From CAZBMJ01 sp964493205 (GTDB lineage: Bacteria; Myxococcota; UBA727; JABDBI01): a stretch of 21,531 bases of DNA. The notes under the pieces are model-generated. The model worked only from the letters and a program-made list of their open reading frames with translations, did not search any database and was not told the origin of the DNA. Shown here one piece after another: positions 1 to 8,010 of this stretch. The DNA lies in contig CAZBMJ010000037.1 of assembly GCA_964493205.1 (NCBI GenBank), forward strand, positions 1 through 21,531, given 5' to 3'. Numbering within the stretch: position 1 is the first letter of the stretch; every line of letters begins with the position of its first letter. The position numbers and the translations under genes are program-made.

Positions 1-52
1 GTACGTACGGTGGTGTGGGGAGGAAAACCCGTGAGGGTCTACCTACCCCGAT
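1..52 (+). mobile_element. 3' end of a group II intron (domain V 3' strand and domain VI)
   Basis: The first bases, GTACGTACGGT, match the 3' strand of the highly conserved group II intron domain V. They are followed by a domain VI-like hairpin: TGGGGAGG on one side and CCTACCCC on the other, enclosing an inner CCC/GGG pair. The A at 45 is bulged out of this stem, seven bases before the expected 3' splice site after GAT (position 52). This is the usual place for the branch-point adenosine, and the intron would end in AT, as the family does. The rest of the intron and any reverse-transcriptase ORF lie outside the window. The call rests on recognised domain V/VI features in a short stretch. Confidence 0.72.
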
Positions 53-130
53 CAGAAAAAAGCTACTATCTATGTGGATCTTTTTACTTTACTTAAAGTG
101 CTCTGCATAAAAAAATCTAAAAATATTTAA

Positions 131-289
131 TCACAAACAAGTTACAAAATAAAGCTTTTATGGATCTGCGAAAATCTGGATGGCCACGCTGCCGCTCGCC
201 AAGACGCTTTGGGTGAAAAGCTGTTCTTTAGTGGCGATACCTCAGTTGGAGACGCTGTCAAAAAAGCTCCTCATCACACAGGCATTTGA
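131..289 (+). other. GC-richer open-frame remnant downstream of the intron
   Basis: From about 170 to 290 the base composition jumps to roughly half G+C in a very AT-rich setting. The plus-strand frame ending at TGA 287-289 is open back to a TAA at 128-130 and has no ATG. Its last residues read like real protein (ENLDGHAAARQDALGEKLFF and onward to KKAPHHTGI). No family is recognised. It could be the 3' tail of a gene broken by the intron or by rearrangement, or a laterally acquired scrap. Its end overlaps the last codons of the SctI-like gene on the other strand. It is unlikely to be expressed as it stands. Confidence 0.3.
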
Positions 290-609
290 GTAATATTTTT
301 TACGCTATTGCTAGATAGCTCTACCAACTTGGCATACATTTGTTCTTTGAGTAAATAATTACTTAAGTTATATTGAATCTTAAGTAATTTTATTGGCGCT
401 ACATTTTTTTGATTTAAATATTTTTTAAACATACTTAAACCTTTTTGGTGATTTATATTCGCTGAGTGCCAAAAATTTTGTAAATTTAAATTATTATTTT
501 GAATAGATATATTATTATTTTTATGCTTTAAAAAATCTTTAAAATTATTTTTTTTTATGATGCTTTTATTAGTAGGTAACTTAGTTTGCTGTATGCTGGT
601 TATTTTCAT
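274..609 (-). CDS. sctI: SctI-like T3SS inner-rod protein (YscI/PrgJ type)
   Basis: This 111-residue protein has no signal peptide. It has a basic, Asn-rich N-terminal half and a C-terminal helix-forming region around residues 70-111. The pattern P-x-x-L-L-x-x-Q-Y-x-L-S-x-Y-L-L followed by a K-L-V-x-x-x-S-x-S-V-K-x-I-T tail resembles the C-terminal signature of SctI inner-rod proteins, small proteins that link the needle to the export apparatus and are themselves secreted. Length is in the family's usual range of 80-140. A ribosome site (AAAGG) lies 6 bases before the ATG, and the gene starts 9 bases after the sigma-factor gene, so the two are almost certainly cotranscribed. An SctJ homologue elsewhere in the window supports a T3SS in this genome. 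The assignment is by eye on a short, divergent family and should be taken as probable. Confidence 0.55.
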   Translation of the reverse strand: MKITSIQQTKLPTNKSIIKKNNFKDFLKHKNNNISIQNNNLNLQNFWHSANINHQKGLSMFKKYLNQKNVAPIKLLKIQYNLSNYLLKEQMYAKLVELSSNSVKNITQMPV

Positions 610-618
610 GATTAGCCT

Positions 619-1284
619 TTAATTTTTGTTTTTTTCTTTAAGTATATTAAAAAATCTATCACTAAGTTTTTCCAAAGCTTTGGCATGCTTGCGACAAGTC
701 CACGATTTGGATAAGCCCATTTTATTTCCCACTTCCTCAAGGCTGAGTTCTTCAAAATAATAAAGTTTAATAATGTCTTGTTCTTTTTTGGATAAATAAC
801 CAATGGCTTTTTTCATTTTTTCATAAAGTTGTAATTTTGCCATTAAATCATCGGCTCTTTCGATATTTTCATCTTTTATACTAATATTTTCTTGCTGCTC
901 TAAGGAAACTAAATAGATGCTCGCAGTTTGTTGGGCTTTTTTAGTAAAATCATCACTGGTATTTAATTTTTGTGTTTCATGTAGGCAAAGCCATTCCTTT
1001 TCTTCATGAGTTTGTCTTTTATATTCTGTTCTGCTCAATGAACCCATGCAGCGCAAACCGTCATAAATAGCACCTTTTATTCTATAATAGCTATAGGTAG
1101 TAAAATTTACCCCTAGGTTAGGATTAAATCTATTAGCGGCTTCTATGAGTCCAGTCATGCCATAACTAACTAAATCTTGTGTTTCAATATTAGGGTGGAG
1201 GTTGCTCTTTATTTGTTGTGCAATCTTAACCACATAATCTGAATATTTATTTACTAAATCATTTGATTCTGTCTTGACATTCAT
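619..1284 (-). CDS. FliA/sigma-28-like alternative sigma factor
   Basis: The 221-residue product has sigma-70 region 2 at about residues 12-75, with the core-binding and -10 recognition pattern DLVSYGMTGLIEAANRF followed by FTTYSYYRIKGAIYDGLR. Region 4 lies at about 165-215, with LSKKEQDIIKLYY and a helix-turn-helix LSLEEVGNKMGLSKSW. The link between them is short and region 1.1 is absent, as in sigma-28/FliA and WhiG-type factors, and the length is typical. The ATG at 1284 is the only good start; a weak GAG lies about 7 bases upstream. The gene sits between a small unknown gene and the SctI-like gene on the same strand, and no flagellar gene is seen. I infer it directs transcription of secretion or related genes rather than flagellar ones, but a flagellar role cannot be excluded. 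Confidence 0.88.
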   Translation of the reverse strand: MNVKTESNDLVNKYSDYVVKIAQQIKSNLHPNIETQDLVSYGMTGLIEAANRFNPNLGVNFTTYSYYRIKGAIYDGLRCMGSLSRTEYKRQTHEEKEWLCLHETQKLNTSDDFTKKAQQTASIYLVSLEQQENISIKDENIERADDLMAKLQLYEKMKKAIGYLSKKEQDIIKLYYFEELSLEEVGNKMGLSKSWTCRKHAKALEKLSDRFFNILKEKNKN

Positions 1285-1356
1285 AAAAGCTCGCTACTAC
1301 AAGGTGAACGGTGTAATAGACAAACGCAAAGTTGATTTAGTATGTTCCAAATTTTA

Positions 1357-1773
1357 TTATTTATAATTTGCAATAATAGTTTTTTCAGTGTCGCTTTTAT
1401 TTTTTAATATATTAGATTTTGCCATGTGTTCATTGTTCATATCATTATTTTGAGCTTGTAATATTAACAAACGTTCTTGTTTTTCCATGGCAGCATTTTG
1501 AATAGACTCTAAACTAGAAGAGTTTGGGTCACTTGTGCCACTAGTCATATCTAGCCCAACAGAATTAACTGCTTGAGATAATACTGACGATAATTGAGGA
1601 GCTCCAGGTACAGAAGCAAAGCCCTTTTTAAAAGTATCTGAGATACTTGAAACGGTTTTATTAGACATACCCGCCATATTTTCTTGAAAGCTTGTATTAG
1701 AAGAAGTTTTAGGGCGGTGGCTTTGGGTATTAAGTCGTAGGGAGTTATTGGAGGATTTTATTGGATTAGTCAT
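1357..1773 (-). CDS. Small Ser/Asn-rich protein of unknown function, possibly T3SS-associated
   Basis: The chosen ATG at 1773 is preceded by GGA with five bases between, and gives 138 residues. A GTG at 1866 in the same frame would add 31 residues but has no ribosome site. The N-terminal half is rich in Ser, Thr and Asn and looks disordered. The C-terminal 45 residues (SLESIQNAAMEKQERLLILQ and on) are a charged amphipathic helix rich in Gln, Asn and Lys. There is no signal peptide or membrane segment. This shape, an unstructured N-terminus and a helical C-terminus, is common among proteins exported by T3SS. The gene heads the leftward group with the sigma factor and SctI-like gene (72 bases to the next start). 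Function is not recognised; a needle-complex accessory or secreted protein is inferred from context only. Confidence 0.6.
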   Translation of the reverse strand: MTNPIKSSNNSLRLNTQSHRPKTSSNTSFQENMAGMSNKTVSSISDTFKKGFASVPGAPQLSSVLSQAVNSVGLDMTSGTSDPNSSSLESIQNAAMEKQERLLILQAQNNDMNNEHMAKSNILKNKSDTEKTIIANYK

Positions 1774-1903
1774 AGATTTCCATAAATTGTGGTTAGATAC
1801 TATAATTTCGTTACTTTTAGTAATAAAGTTGTGAGAATTATTAACAAAATATAGTATTTTTGGCACTTGTCAGGTTAAAAATCATGGCTATAACCAATGT
1901 ATT

Positions 1904-2365
1904 ATGATGTTAAAAATAGTGACGCTTCAAGAAGCCAATGGTTTATTGCCTTTAGTCAAAGAACATTTTTTGCATATTGGTATGCTTTTGGGTAGTTTAC
2001 ATAAAATAAAGTTTGATATTGAGCAAGGCCATTCCACCTGGAAAATCTGCCCTGATAGCGCTTTTATTAAAATAATTAGAAAAAAAAATCGTAGACAAAT
2101 TAAAGAAGAACTAAAAAAAGATGTTAAAAAATATGAAAATTTAGTAGCAGAAGAACTAAGTAAAATAGCTAAATTGGGCGCTGTTATTAAAAATCTTTTT
2201 CCCCCCCACATTGATTTTTTATCCACTAAAAATAATGAACTTATTTATTTATGTTGGCACGGCAGCGAGCCCGAAATTACTCATTGGCACTATTTAGATG
2301 ATGGTTCACCCATACGAAAAGTCATTAATAAAGAACAAGAATTTGGCCCAAGCGTGGTGCATTAA
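1904..2365 (+). CDS. DUF2203 family protein
   Basis: The 153-residue soluble protein starts with the family's typical opening (TLQEANGLLPLVKEHF), has a Lys/Glu-rich helical middle and ends with the conserved LCWHGSEPEITHWHYLDDG block followed by an Arg. These His and Trp residues are the hallmark of DUF2203, a small family of unknown biochemical role found in many bacteria. Two adjacent ATGs (1904 and 1907) are possible starts. The stop overlaps the ATG of the next gene by one base (TAATG), a sign of translational coupling with the alpha/beta hydrolase and then rpe. The upstream gene is divergent, so the promoter must lie within about 130 bases upstream. Confidence 0.82.
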   Translation: MMLKIVTLQEANGLLPLVKEHFLHIGMLLGSLHKIKFDIEQGHSTWKICPDSAFIKIIRKKNRRQIKEELKKDVKKYENLVAEELSKIAKLGAVIKNLFPPHIDFLSTKNNELIYLCWHGSEPEITHWHYLDDGSPIRKVINKEQEFGPSVVH

Positions 2366-3126
2366 TGCCTAACCTGCCCAGAGTAAGCAAAAAAGCCTAT
2401 AAACTTAAAGCTTCTGGGCCGCAGATTGTGCTATTTCATGGCTATACAGGTAGTCCTTATGATTTAAAGCCCTTAGCATTATTTTTACATGAGCATAATT
2501 ATGAAGTTATCGTACCCTTATTAAAGGGCCATAGCACAAATGTTAAAGCTCTTACTACTATAAAATTTAGCCAATGGATTAAACAAGCAAAAGATATTCT
2601 AAAAAGTCTAGATCCTAAAAGACCAATTTATTTGGGCGGTCTATCTATGGGGGCTTTATTGGCTATTATTTTAGCCCATAATAATTCGACCATAAAAAAA
2701 CTTATCTTAATCTCGCCGGCATTAGAACTATTTTTTTTGGGCAAATTATTGATAAAAAGTTATAAATTTAATTTCTTTGGAAAATATTTTTCATGGCCTA
2801 AACTAAATGGCCAAAGCGATATTGCCGACGAGCAAGCAAAAAAAATATGTCCCTCTTATGAAGAACTTCCGCTTTTTGGTCTTAACGAATTTAATGAGCT
2901 ACGAAAGATGACTTTGCCTTTAATCAAAGATCTTAGTTGTGATATTTTTGCAGCTTTTGGAACCCAAGATGGTACTATCGATGTTCATATGAGCAAAAAG
3001 CATTTACTTAATGCTACCAATGCCAAAAAAATAATTATTAAAGATTATTCAAAAAGTAAACATATTTTGCCTCTTGATTTGCAAAGAGTTAGCTTGTGTA
3101 ATGATGTGGTAAATTTTCTTAGGTGA
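2365..3126 (+). CDS. Alpha/beta hydrolase, carboxylesterase/monoacylglycerol lipase-like
   Basis: The 253-residue protein has the HG oxyanion-hole motif (HGYTGS, residues 25-30) and the nucleophile elbow GLSMG with Ser94. A likely acid lies in GTQDGTIDV and a C-terminal catalytic His in SKHILPLD, giving a complete triad layout. Length and motif spacing match the Est30-type carboxylesterases and related lysophospholipase-like enzymes. There is no signal peptide, so it should act in the cytoplasm on short- to medium-chain esters; the substrate cannot be deduced. It is coupled to the DUF2203 gene upstream (1-base overlap), and its end abuts or overlaps the start of rpe, so the three form one operon. 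Confidence 0.85.
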   Translation: MPNLPRVSKKAYKLKASGPQIVLFHGYTGSPYDLKPLALFLHEHNYEVIVPLLKGHSTNVKALTTIKFSQWIKQAKDILKSLDPKRPIYLGGLSMGALLAIILAHNNSTIKKLILISPALELFFLGKLLIKSYKFNFFGKYFSWPKLNGQSDIADEQAKKICPSYEELPLFGLNEFNELRKMTLPLIKDLSCDIFAAFGTQDGTIDVHMSKKHLLNATNAKKIIIKDYSKSKHILPLDLQRVSLCNDVVNFLR

Positions 3127-3131
3127 AAACA

Positions 3132-3776
3132 ATGGTTTTAGTATCTCCTTCTATGCTTTCTGCTAATTTTTTGTGTTTAGAAAAAGAAATTAAAGATTTA
3201 GAAGCAGCAGGTGCTGATCTACTACATATTGACGTTATGGATGGGCACTTTGTGCCTAATTTAAGTTTTGGTCCTGTTATTATTAAAGCTATAAAAAAAG
3301 TAACCAAGCTGCCTCTTGATGTACATTTGATGATCACTAATGCTGAAAATTATATTGATGAGTATATTGACAGTGGCGCAAATTACCTAACTATTCATCA
3401 AGAAGGTGTTACTCATGTTCATAGAACCCTCGAATATATTAAAAATAAAAATGTTAAAGCGGGCTTAGCGCTTAATCCAAGCACCGATCATAGTGTTGTT
3501 AATTATGTATTAGATGTTCTTGACCTAGTGTTAGTGATGAGTGTTAACCCAGGTTTTTCTGGTCAAAATTTTCTCCCTAATATGCTTGATAAAATTAGTG
3601 CCTTAAAAAATATATTTATTAATAAATCTAATTGTCTCATAGCTATAGATGGTGGTATTAATTTACAAAATGCTCAAAAATGTGTAAACGCTGGTGCTGG
3701 TATGATTGTTTGTGGCTCTTACATATTTTCTAATCCAAATTATCAATCAGTTATAAAGTCTTTGCACGCATTATAA
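3132..3776 (+). CDS. rpe: Ribulose-phosphate 3-epimerase
   Basis: This enzyme interconverts ribulose 5-phosphate and xylulose 5-phosphate in the pentose phosphate pathway. The 214-residue TIM barrel shows the family blocks SPSMLSANF at the N-terminus, HIDVMDGHFVPNLSFGP (metal-binding His and Asp), a central HQEG, VMSVNPGFSGQ and the phosphate-binding AIDGGIN/CGSYIF. I chose ATG 3132 because AGGTG lies six bases upstream. A GTG at 3123 in frame would add three residues and overlap the previous stop by four bases, but has no ribosome site of its own. It is the last gene of a three-gene operon and ends directly against the convergent gene at 3777. Confidence 0.95.
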   Translation: MVLVSPSMLSANFLCLEKEIKDLEAAGADLLHIDVMDGHFVPNLSFGPVIIKAIKKVTKLPLDVHLMITNAENYIDEYIDSGANYLTIHQEGVTHVHRTLEYIKNKNVKAGLALNPSTDHSVVNYVLDVLDLVLVMSVNPGFSGQNFLPNMLDKISALKNIFINKSNCLIAIDGGINLQNAQKCVNAGAGMIVCGSYIFSNPNYQSVIKSLHAL

Positions 3777-4292
3777 TCATTCATCAAGAGCTGCTCGAAT
3801 TTCTTGTAGAGAATCTTTGTGCGCCATAATTGGATCTGCTAGCTCTGGTTCTGTTTGCAAAAATCGTCTTCTGGTGGTTTCAAGGCCCATAATTGCCAGT
3901 TTTTCCAAAGTTTTTTTGGCTTTTAGTACAATATGTTCCTCAGTGCCCTCAAGGGCAATTAATTCACCCAAACGTTTTTCTTTAGCCAGCTCTCTTAAAA
4001 AGTGCATTTCAGTAGCTAAGCGATTATCGTCCATAGATGCTATATCTTGAATGAGTTCTTCATCTTCTTTGCTAATATTTTTTTCTTCTTTTTCTACAAT
4101 ATTTTTTGCAGCCATCTCTTCTTTGGTAATCATAAATGGTTTATTAACAAATTGTTTGTGAGCTAATTCTTGCTTAGTGCCCATAATTGGTATTTTATGC
4201 TCTAGAGAATTTTTTTTAATTATTAGATAAACTGTACCTATCATAAAAAAAGTGCCTAGAATAATTAAACTTATGCTTGTGGGCGTTTTCAT
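3777..4292 (-). CDS. Membrane-anchored protein of unknown function
   Basis: The 171-residue product has one N-terminal membrane segment (about residues 8-26) followed by a hydrophilic, Glu/Lys-rich, mostly helical domain. The topology is probably a single anchor with the bulk on one side of the inner membrane. A strong ribosome site (AAAGGAG) precedes the ATG. There is a repeated local motif: PIMGTKQELAHKQF at about 34-47 and PFMITKEEMAAKNI at about 52-65, suggesting a short internal duplication. The gene converges on rpe with no space between stops and is divergent from ligA with about 47 bases between starts. No family is recognised. Confidence 0.75.
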   Translation of the reverse strand: MKTPTSISLIILGTFFMIGTVYLIIKKNSLEHKIPIMGTKQELAHKQFVNKPFMITKEEMAAKNIVEKEEKNISKEDEELIQDIASMDDNRLATEMHFLRELAKEKRLGELIALEGTEEHIVLKAKKTLEKLAIMGLETTRRRFLQTEPELADPIMAHKDSLQEIRAALDE

Positions 4293-4339
4293 TTTTTGAC
4301 TCCTTTTACAGTAGTTATCTTATTATTTGAGAGGTCTTT

Positions 4340-6304
4340 TTGGATTACTTGGAAAAAAATAGCGAAAATTTACTAAAAAATTTACCTAATCTTTCTATTG
4401 ATCAGATGGCTGAATTAGTGAGCTACCATAATAATAAATATTTTGTGGATAATGCGCCTGAAATTAGTGATGAAGCTTTTGATAAGCTTGCACAAGCTTT
4501 GCGTCTTCAAGATCCTCATAATAAAAGTTTGGTGAAATTGGTTGAAAAAGTAATAGACCAAGTGGCTCATAAAACTCCCATGCTATCACTTGATAAATGC
4601 TATGATGATGCAAGCTTTTTTAAATGGCAGCAAAAAATCAATGAAAAAATTATTGCTTGTCCAAAAATAGACGGCGTTGCTTGTTCGTTAGTGTATGACC
4701 AACAAGGCAATCTAATTAGAGCCGCCACAAGGGGAAATGGGTATGTGGGTGAAAATATACTGCAAAATATATTAGTTATAGAAAGCATTCCTAAAAAGCT
4801 TAATCAAGATATCTTAGCAAAAATAATTATAGAAGATAACTTAGAAATTAGAGGCGAAATTTTTATGCCGGTTTCTATTTTTAACCAACAATTTGCTGCC
4901 AATTTTTCTAACCCTCGAAACCTAGCAGCTGGTGCTATTAAGCTTAAAAACAGCCAAAAATCAGCTGATTATAAACTTAATTTTCTAGCTTATGATATGT
5001 TAGGTGATAATTTAGAGACTTTAGATGAAAAATTTTTTTATATAGAGAAATTAAAATTTTTAAAGCTACCTTTTTTATATCTTGAAGATAATAAAGTTAA
5101 TGAAATACTTAATTATTTTTTGAATAAACGTGAAAATTTTGATTTTGAAACCGACGGCATAGTTTTTAAGGCTAATTTAATTACTGAGCAAATACGCCTG
5201 GGCGTAACGGCTCATCACCCAAAATATGCCATTGCTTATAAGTTTCAATCTGAAGTAGCGCAAACTAATTTAATAAACATTGAATGGAATGTGGCAAGAA
5301 CTGGGGCTATTACTCCTGTTGCCATCTTCTCACCAGTGACTATTTCTCAAGCAAGTATTGCCAGAGCATCACTACATAATTTGGGGCAGTTTTATAAGCA
5401 TGAATTTAAAACTAATAGCCTTATAGAAGTGAGCAGACGAGGAGGGGTTATCCCTCAAGTTGAGCGCGTATTAAGTTCTAGTGGAGAAGTATTATTGCCA
5501 CCTAGCGCTTGCCCTGCTTGTGGTGGTGAAGTAATTACTAAAGAAGATTTTTTATATTGCAAAGATACTTCTAATTGCTTGTTTATCAAAAAAGCGGCTT
5601 TTATATATTTTTGTAAAGTTATGGGTATGGAAGGTTTTGGTCCAAAAATTATTGAAAAATTAGTAGAGGAAAAGTTAGTAATTAATTTTGCAAATCTTTA
5701 TGAGTTAGATTTATTTAAGCTTATGCAGATAGATCGTATGGGTGAGGTGCTAGCCAATAAACTTTTGCAAGAAATTAATAAAGCTAAGAATATTGAGCTA
5801 GCTACTTTTTTGCAAGCACTAGGACTTCAAGAAGTGGCAGATAATATATCGTCCATAGTTGCTAATAATTTTAAAAGCCTAGATAAAATTAGACAGCTTA
5901 AAGAAGAAGACTTAAGTAGCATTTTTGGCATTGGTCCTAGAATTGCTTCTTCCTTAGTCAGTGGTTTGTCTGGTATGGGGGAACAAATTGATGAGCTTCT
6001 CAAGTTTATAACTATAAAGCCAGTGAAAGATAATGCAGAAAGCTTTAGTAGTGCCAATATTTTTTATAAAAAAAGCGTGTTATTTACTGGCACTTTAAGC
6101 CTAGATCGCAAAATGGCACAAAAAATGGTGAAGGATAAAGGTGGAAGTACACCATCGAGTGTATCTAAAAATTTAGATTTTTTAGTAGTAGGCGGTCATA
6201 AAGAAAGTTCTAAGCAAAAAGAAGCCAGAAAGCTTATAGAAGAAGGCGTAGATATAAAAATTCTTACCGAAGAAGACTTTTTAAGGATGATAGATGAAGA
6301 TTAA
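4340..6304 (+). CDS. ligA: NAD-dependent DNA ligase
   Basis: LigA seals nicks in duplex DNA using NAD, joining Okazaki fragments and finishing repair. The 654-residue protein has the full family layout. An Ia domain with YHNNKYFVDNAPEISDEAFD binds NMN. The adenylation domain carries the catalytic KIDG (Lys109). An OB-fold region follows, then a Cys4 zinc finger (CPAC...YCKDTSNC), helix-hairpin-helix repeats (including IFGIGPRIASSLV) and a C-terminal BRCT domain (SVLFTGTLSLDRKMAQ to the end). Length is close to the usual 670. The start is a TTG at 4340 with GAGAGG five bases upstream; no in-frame ATG precedes it. The 3' end overlaps the next gene by 11 bases, so ligA heads a four-gene transcript with envelope genes, which is unusual company. 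Confidence 0.97.
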   Translation: MDYLEKNSENLLKNLPNLSIDQMAELVSYHNNKYFVDNAPEISDEAFDKLAQALRLQDPHNKSLVKLVEKVIDQVAHKTPMLSLDKCYDDASFFKWQQKINEKIIACPKIDGVACSLVYDQQGNLIRAATRGNGYVGENILQNILVIESIPKKLNQDILAKIIIEDNLEIRGEIFMPVSIFNQQFAANFSNPRNLAAGAIKLKNSQKSADYKLNFLAYDMLGDNLETLDEKFFYIEKLKFLKLPFLYLEDNKVNEILNYFLNKRENFDFETDGIVFKANLITEQIRLGVTAHHPKYAIAYKFQSEVAQTNLINIEWNVARTGAITPVAIFSPVTISQASIARASLHNLGQFYKHEFKTNSLIEVSRRGGVIPQVERVLSSSGEVLLPPSACPACGGEVITKEDFLYCKDTSNCLFIKKAAFIYFCKVMGMEGFGPKIIEKLVEEKLVINFANLYELDLFKLMQIDRMGEVLANKLLQEINKAKNIELATFLQALGLQEVADNISSIVANNFKSLDKIRQLKEEDLSSIFGIGPRIASSLVSGLSGMGEQIDELLKFITIKPVKDNAESFSSANIFYKKSVLFTGTLSLDRKMAQKMVKDKGGSTPSSVSKNLDFLVVGGHKESSKQKEARKLIEEGVDIKILTEEDFLRMIDED

Positions 6305-6803
6305 ATTAATATTTATACCAATGCTTTTTTTAAGCTTTTACGCTCATAGCGTGATTATTACTTCCAAGACTAATCTTAAAAATATTATGATTAATAATAA
6401 AGATATTGGTTTTATGTCGGCCAATGGTTTTAAACATATTGATTTATCCTATGGCTTTGGTCCCGTTTATTACCAAGCTTACAACAGTGATAATAAAAAA
6501 ATAACAGGAGTTATTAAAAGAGATGCCTTTGAGCATATTATTTTATGGCAGTCTATTATTTATAGTGTTTTTACTATTCCTCTTATGGCACTAAGCGGCG
6601 CTTATGCAGCAAATCCTCAATGGAAAGCTGCACGTGATTACTATAAAAATAGGGATAGTAATTCCTATTATGCTTATTTAAATCAAAGTATGTCATCTTT
6701 AACAATTCCTATTACAGCACTGGGTGCACTTATAGGAAGCTTTCCTCTTCTTGGGCTGTCTTTTGCGGAAAGACCTAGCAATTCCATCTATTATTTGGAT
6801 TAA
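6294..6803 (+). CDS. Exported protein of unknown function
   Basis: The 169-residue product begins with a signal peptide (MKIKLIFIPMLFLSFYAHSV), probably cleaved near residue 18-20. A short beta-rich stretch follows (NLKNIMINNKDIGFMSANGF), faintly like a PEGA-type carbohydrate- or surface-protein domain. Two hydrophobic segments lie at about 82-105 and 133-155. AAGGA lies seven bases before the ATG, inside the 3' end of ligA, which it overlaps by 11 bases. The stop is one base from the start of the downstream lipoprotein gene. I recognise no family with confidence; envelope localisation is inferred from the signal and hydrophobic segments. Confidence 0.7.
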   Translation: MKIKLIFIPMLFLSFYAHSVIITSKTNLKNIMINNKDIGFMSANGFKHIDLSYGFGPVYYQAYNSDNKKITGVIKRDAFEHIILWQSIIYSVFTIPLMALSGAYAANPQWKAARDYYKNRDSNSYYAYLNQSMSSLTIPITALGALIGSFPLLGLSFAERPSNSIYYLD

Positions 6804-6804
6804 T

Positions 6805-8010
6805 ATGAAACTTTTATTAGTGATATTTTTATGTTTTTTAACATCATGTAGTGAGACACCTACTAAAGTACAAATAGCCTGGCCCAAACAAAATAACTTA
6901 AATGACTATGAGTTTATTAATGTAGAGCTGCCTAATTTAAAAGATTTAACTACTTTAAGTGGCAAAAATTTTTCATTTATGGGTGCTCAAAATCATTATG
7001 GTGTAGAGTCATATAATAAAACTAAGAATTTTAATTCTTTTGATAACATGTACAGTACGTTAAGAAGTGATCTTTCATCGAAGACTGTAAAACTTAATCT
7101 AGAAGCCATAGGTGATACCTATATGGCCAATAGTTTTGAGTCCTTATTAATGCTCACTGCGTATTATGCTTTTGAAGATATAAGACAAAAAGCCAAAACA
7201 TATTTTAAAATAGACTCTAAGGCCTTTTCTGAATTTATTTCTATTGGGGTTTATCCAGGTTGGGTATATTCAAAAGAGTATCCATTACCAATACTTACTA
7301 ATGATAATGCTATGTATTCTGCGTCGGTAGATGCTATATTTATCCTAGGAGTAGGGGATCAGTCAGGCCTACCCTATGCGCTAAATATTGGAATTTTTGG
7401 TCACGAATATTTTCATAGAATATTTCATAAGCAAGTATGGCAAAATCCTAATTATGATCTTTGGCCTTTTTTTAAATCATCTATCTTAAAAGAGCATGAA
7501 ACTGAGATAGAAAAGCGAAGCCAATTTTTATTATCAGCCACTGACGAGGGCCTAGCTGATTTATTTGCTGTGGCCTACAGTGCTAATCCTGAGTTTATGT
7601 CAGTATCTTTAACTGGCAAGAACGAGCTGATCGTAAAAGAGCATAGGTCTCTTATTAATGAATTCGCTAGAATAGCTACCTATGAAAACTTAGAAGAAAA
7701 AACTCTTGATAAAAAATGGCTAAAATATTGTAATAAAAATTATTATTGTTTAGGCACAGTAATTGCTAAAACTTTTTATATGGCAGCACAAAACGATATT
7801 GATATTTTAAGAAACGAAATACTTCCTCTTATCCCTTATGGTTTAGAAGCTATTTCTAGAAACTTTAGCCAAAAAAGACTTTATAGCTTTCCTATTTTAT
7901 TAAACGCCATAGTGATGAATGCCCCCTCAGCGTTAAAAAATAATTTATGCCAGGCTTACAATCAAAAATTTCATAGTTTAATGGGGCAAATATCTACATG
8001 TATTCCTTAA
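6805..8010 (+). CDS. Putative zinc metalloprotease lipoprotein (gluzincin-type signature)
   Basis: I chose ATG 6805 because it gives a lipoprotein signal: MKLLLVIFLCFLTSC, with lipobox LTSC and lipidation at Cys15. The frame is open further upstream, but that part overlaps the previous gene. The mature protein of about 386 residues carries HEYFH at 200-204, a perfect HExxH zinc-protease motif. About 44 residues later comes TDEGLADLFA, whose Glu248 fits the third zinc ligand of gluzincins (the E-x-x-x-D pattern of thermolysin-like and fungalysin-like enzymes). This predicts a cell-surface or periplasmic metallopeptidase. The rest matches no family I can name. It starts one base after the upstream gene and overlaps the downstream barrel candidate by 13 bases, so the three envelope genes are probably coexpressed. 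The substrate is unknown. Confidence 0.75.
   Translation: MKLLLVIFLCFLTSCSETPTKVQIAWPKQNNLNDYEFINVELPNLKDLTTLSGKNFSFMGAQNHYGVESYNKTKNFNSFDNMYSTLRSDLSSKTVKLNLEAIGDTYMANSFESLLMLTAYYAFEDIRQKAKTYFKIDSKAFSEFISIGVYPGWVYSKEYPLPILTNDNAMYSASVDAIFILGVGDQSGLPYALNIGIFGHEYFHRIFHKQVWQNPNYDLWPFFKSSILKEHETEIEKRSQFLLSATDEGLADLFAVAYSANPEFMSVSLTGKNELIVKEHRSLINEFARIATYENLEEKTLDKKWLKYCNKNYYCLGTVIAKTFYMAAQNDIDILRNEILPLIPYGLEAISRNFSQKRLYSFPILLNAIVMNAPSALKNNLCQAYNQKFHSLMGQISTCIP

Noticed and set aside
131..289. Identification of the GC-rich frame as a fragment of a proton-pumping pyrophosphatase or cytochrome c peroxidase.
   Set aside because: Only a few scattered residues (GDT, VGD, ALGEKLFF) resemble those families and the signature blocks are absent.
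1927..2226. Minus-strand 99-residue open frame opposite the DUF2203 gene.
   Set aside because: It is low-complexity Ser/Phe/Leu antisense of a well-supported gene.
6751..6804. Upstream start of the metalloprotease gene.
   Set aside because: It would hide the lipoprotein signal and overlap the preceding gene; ATG 6805 gives a classic lipobox.
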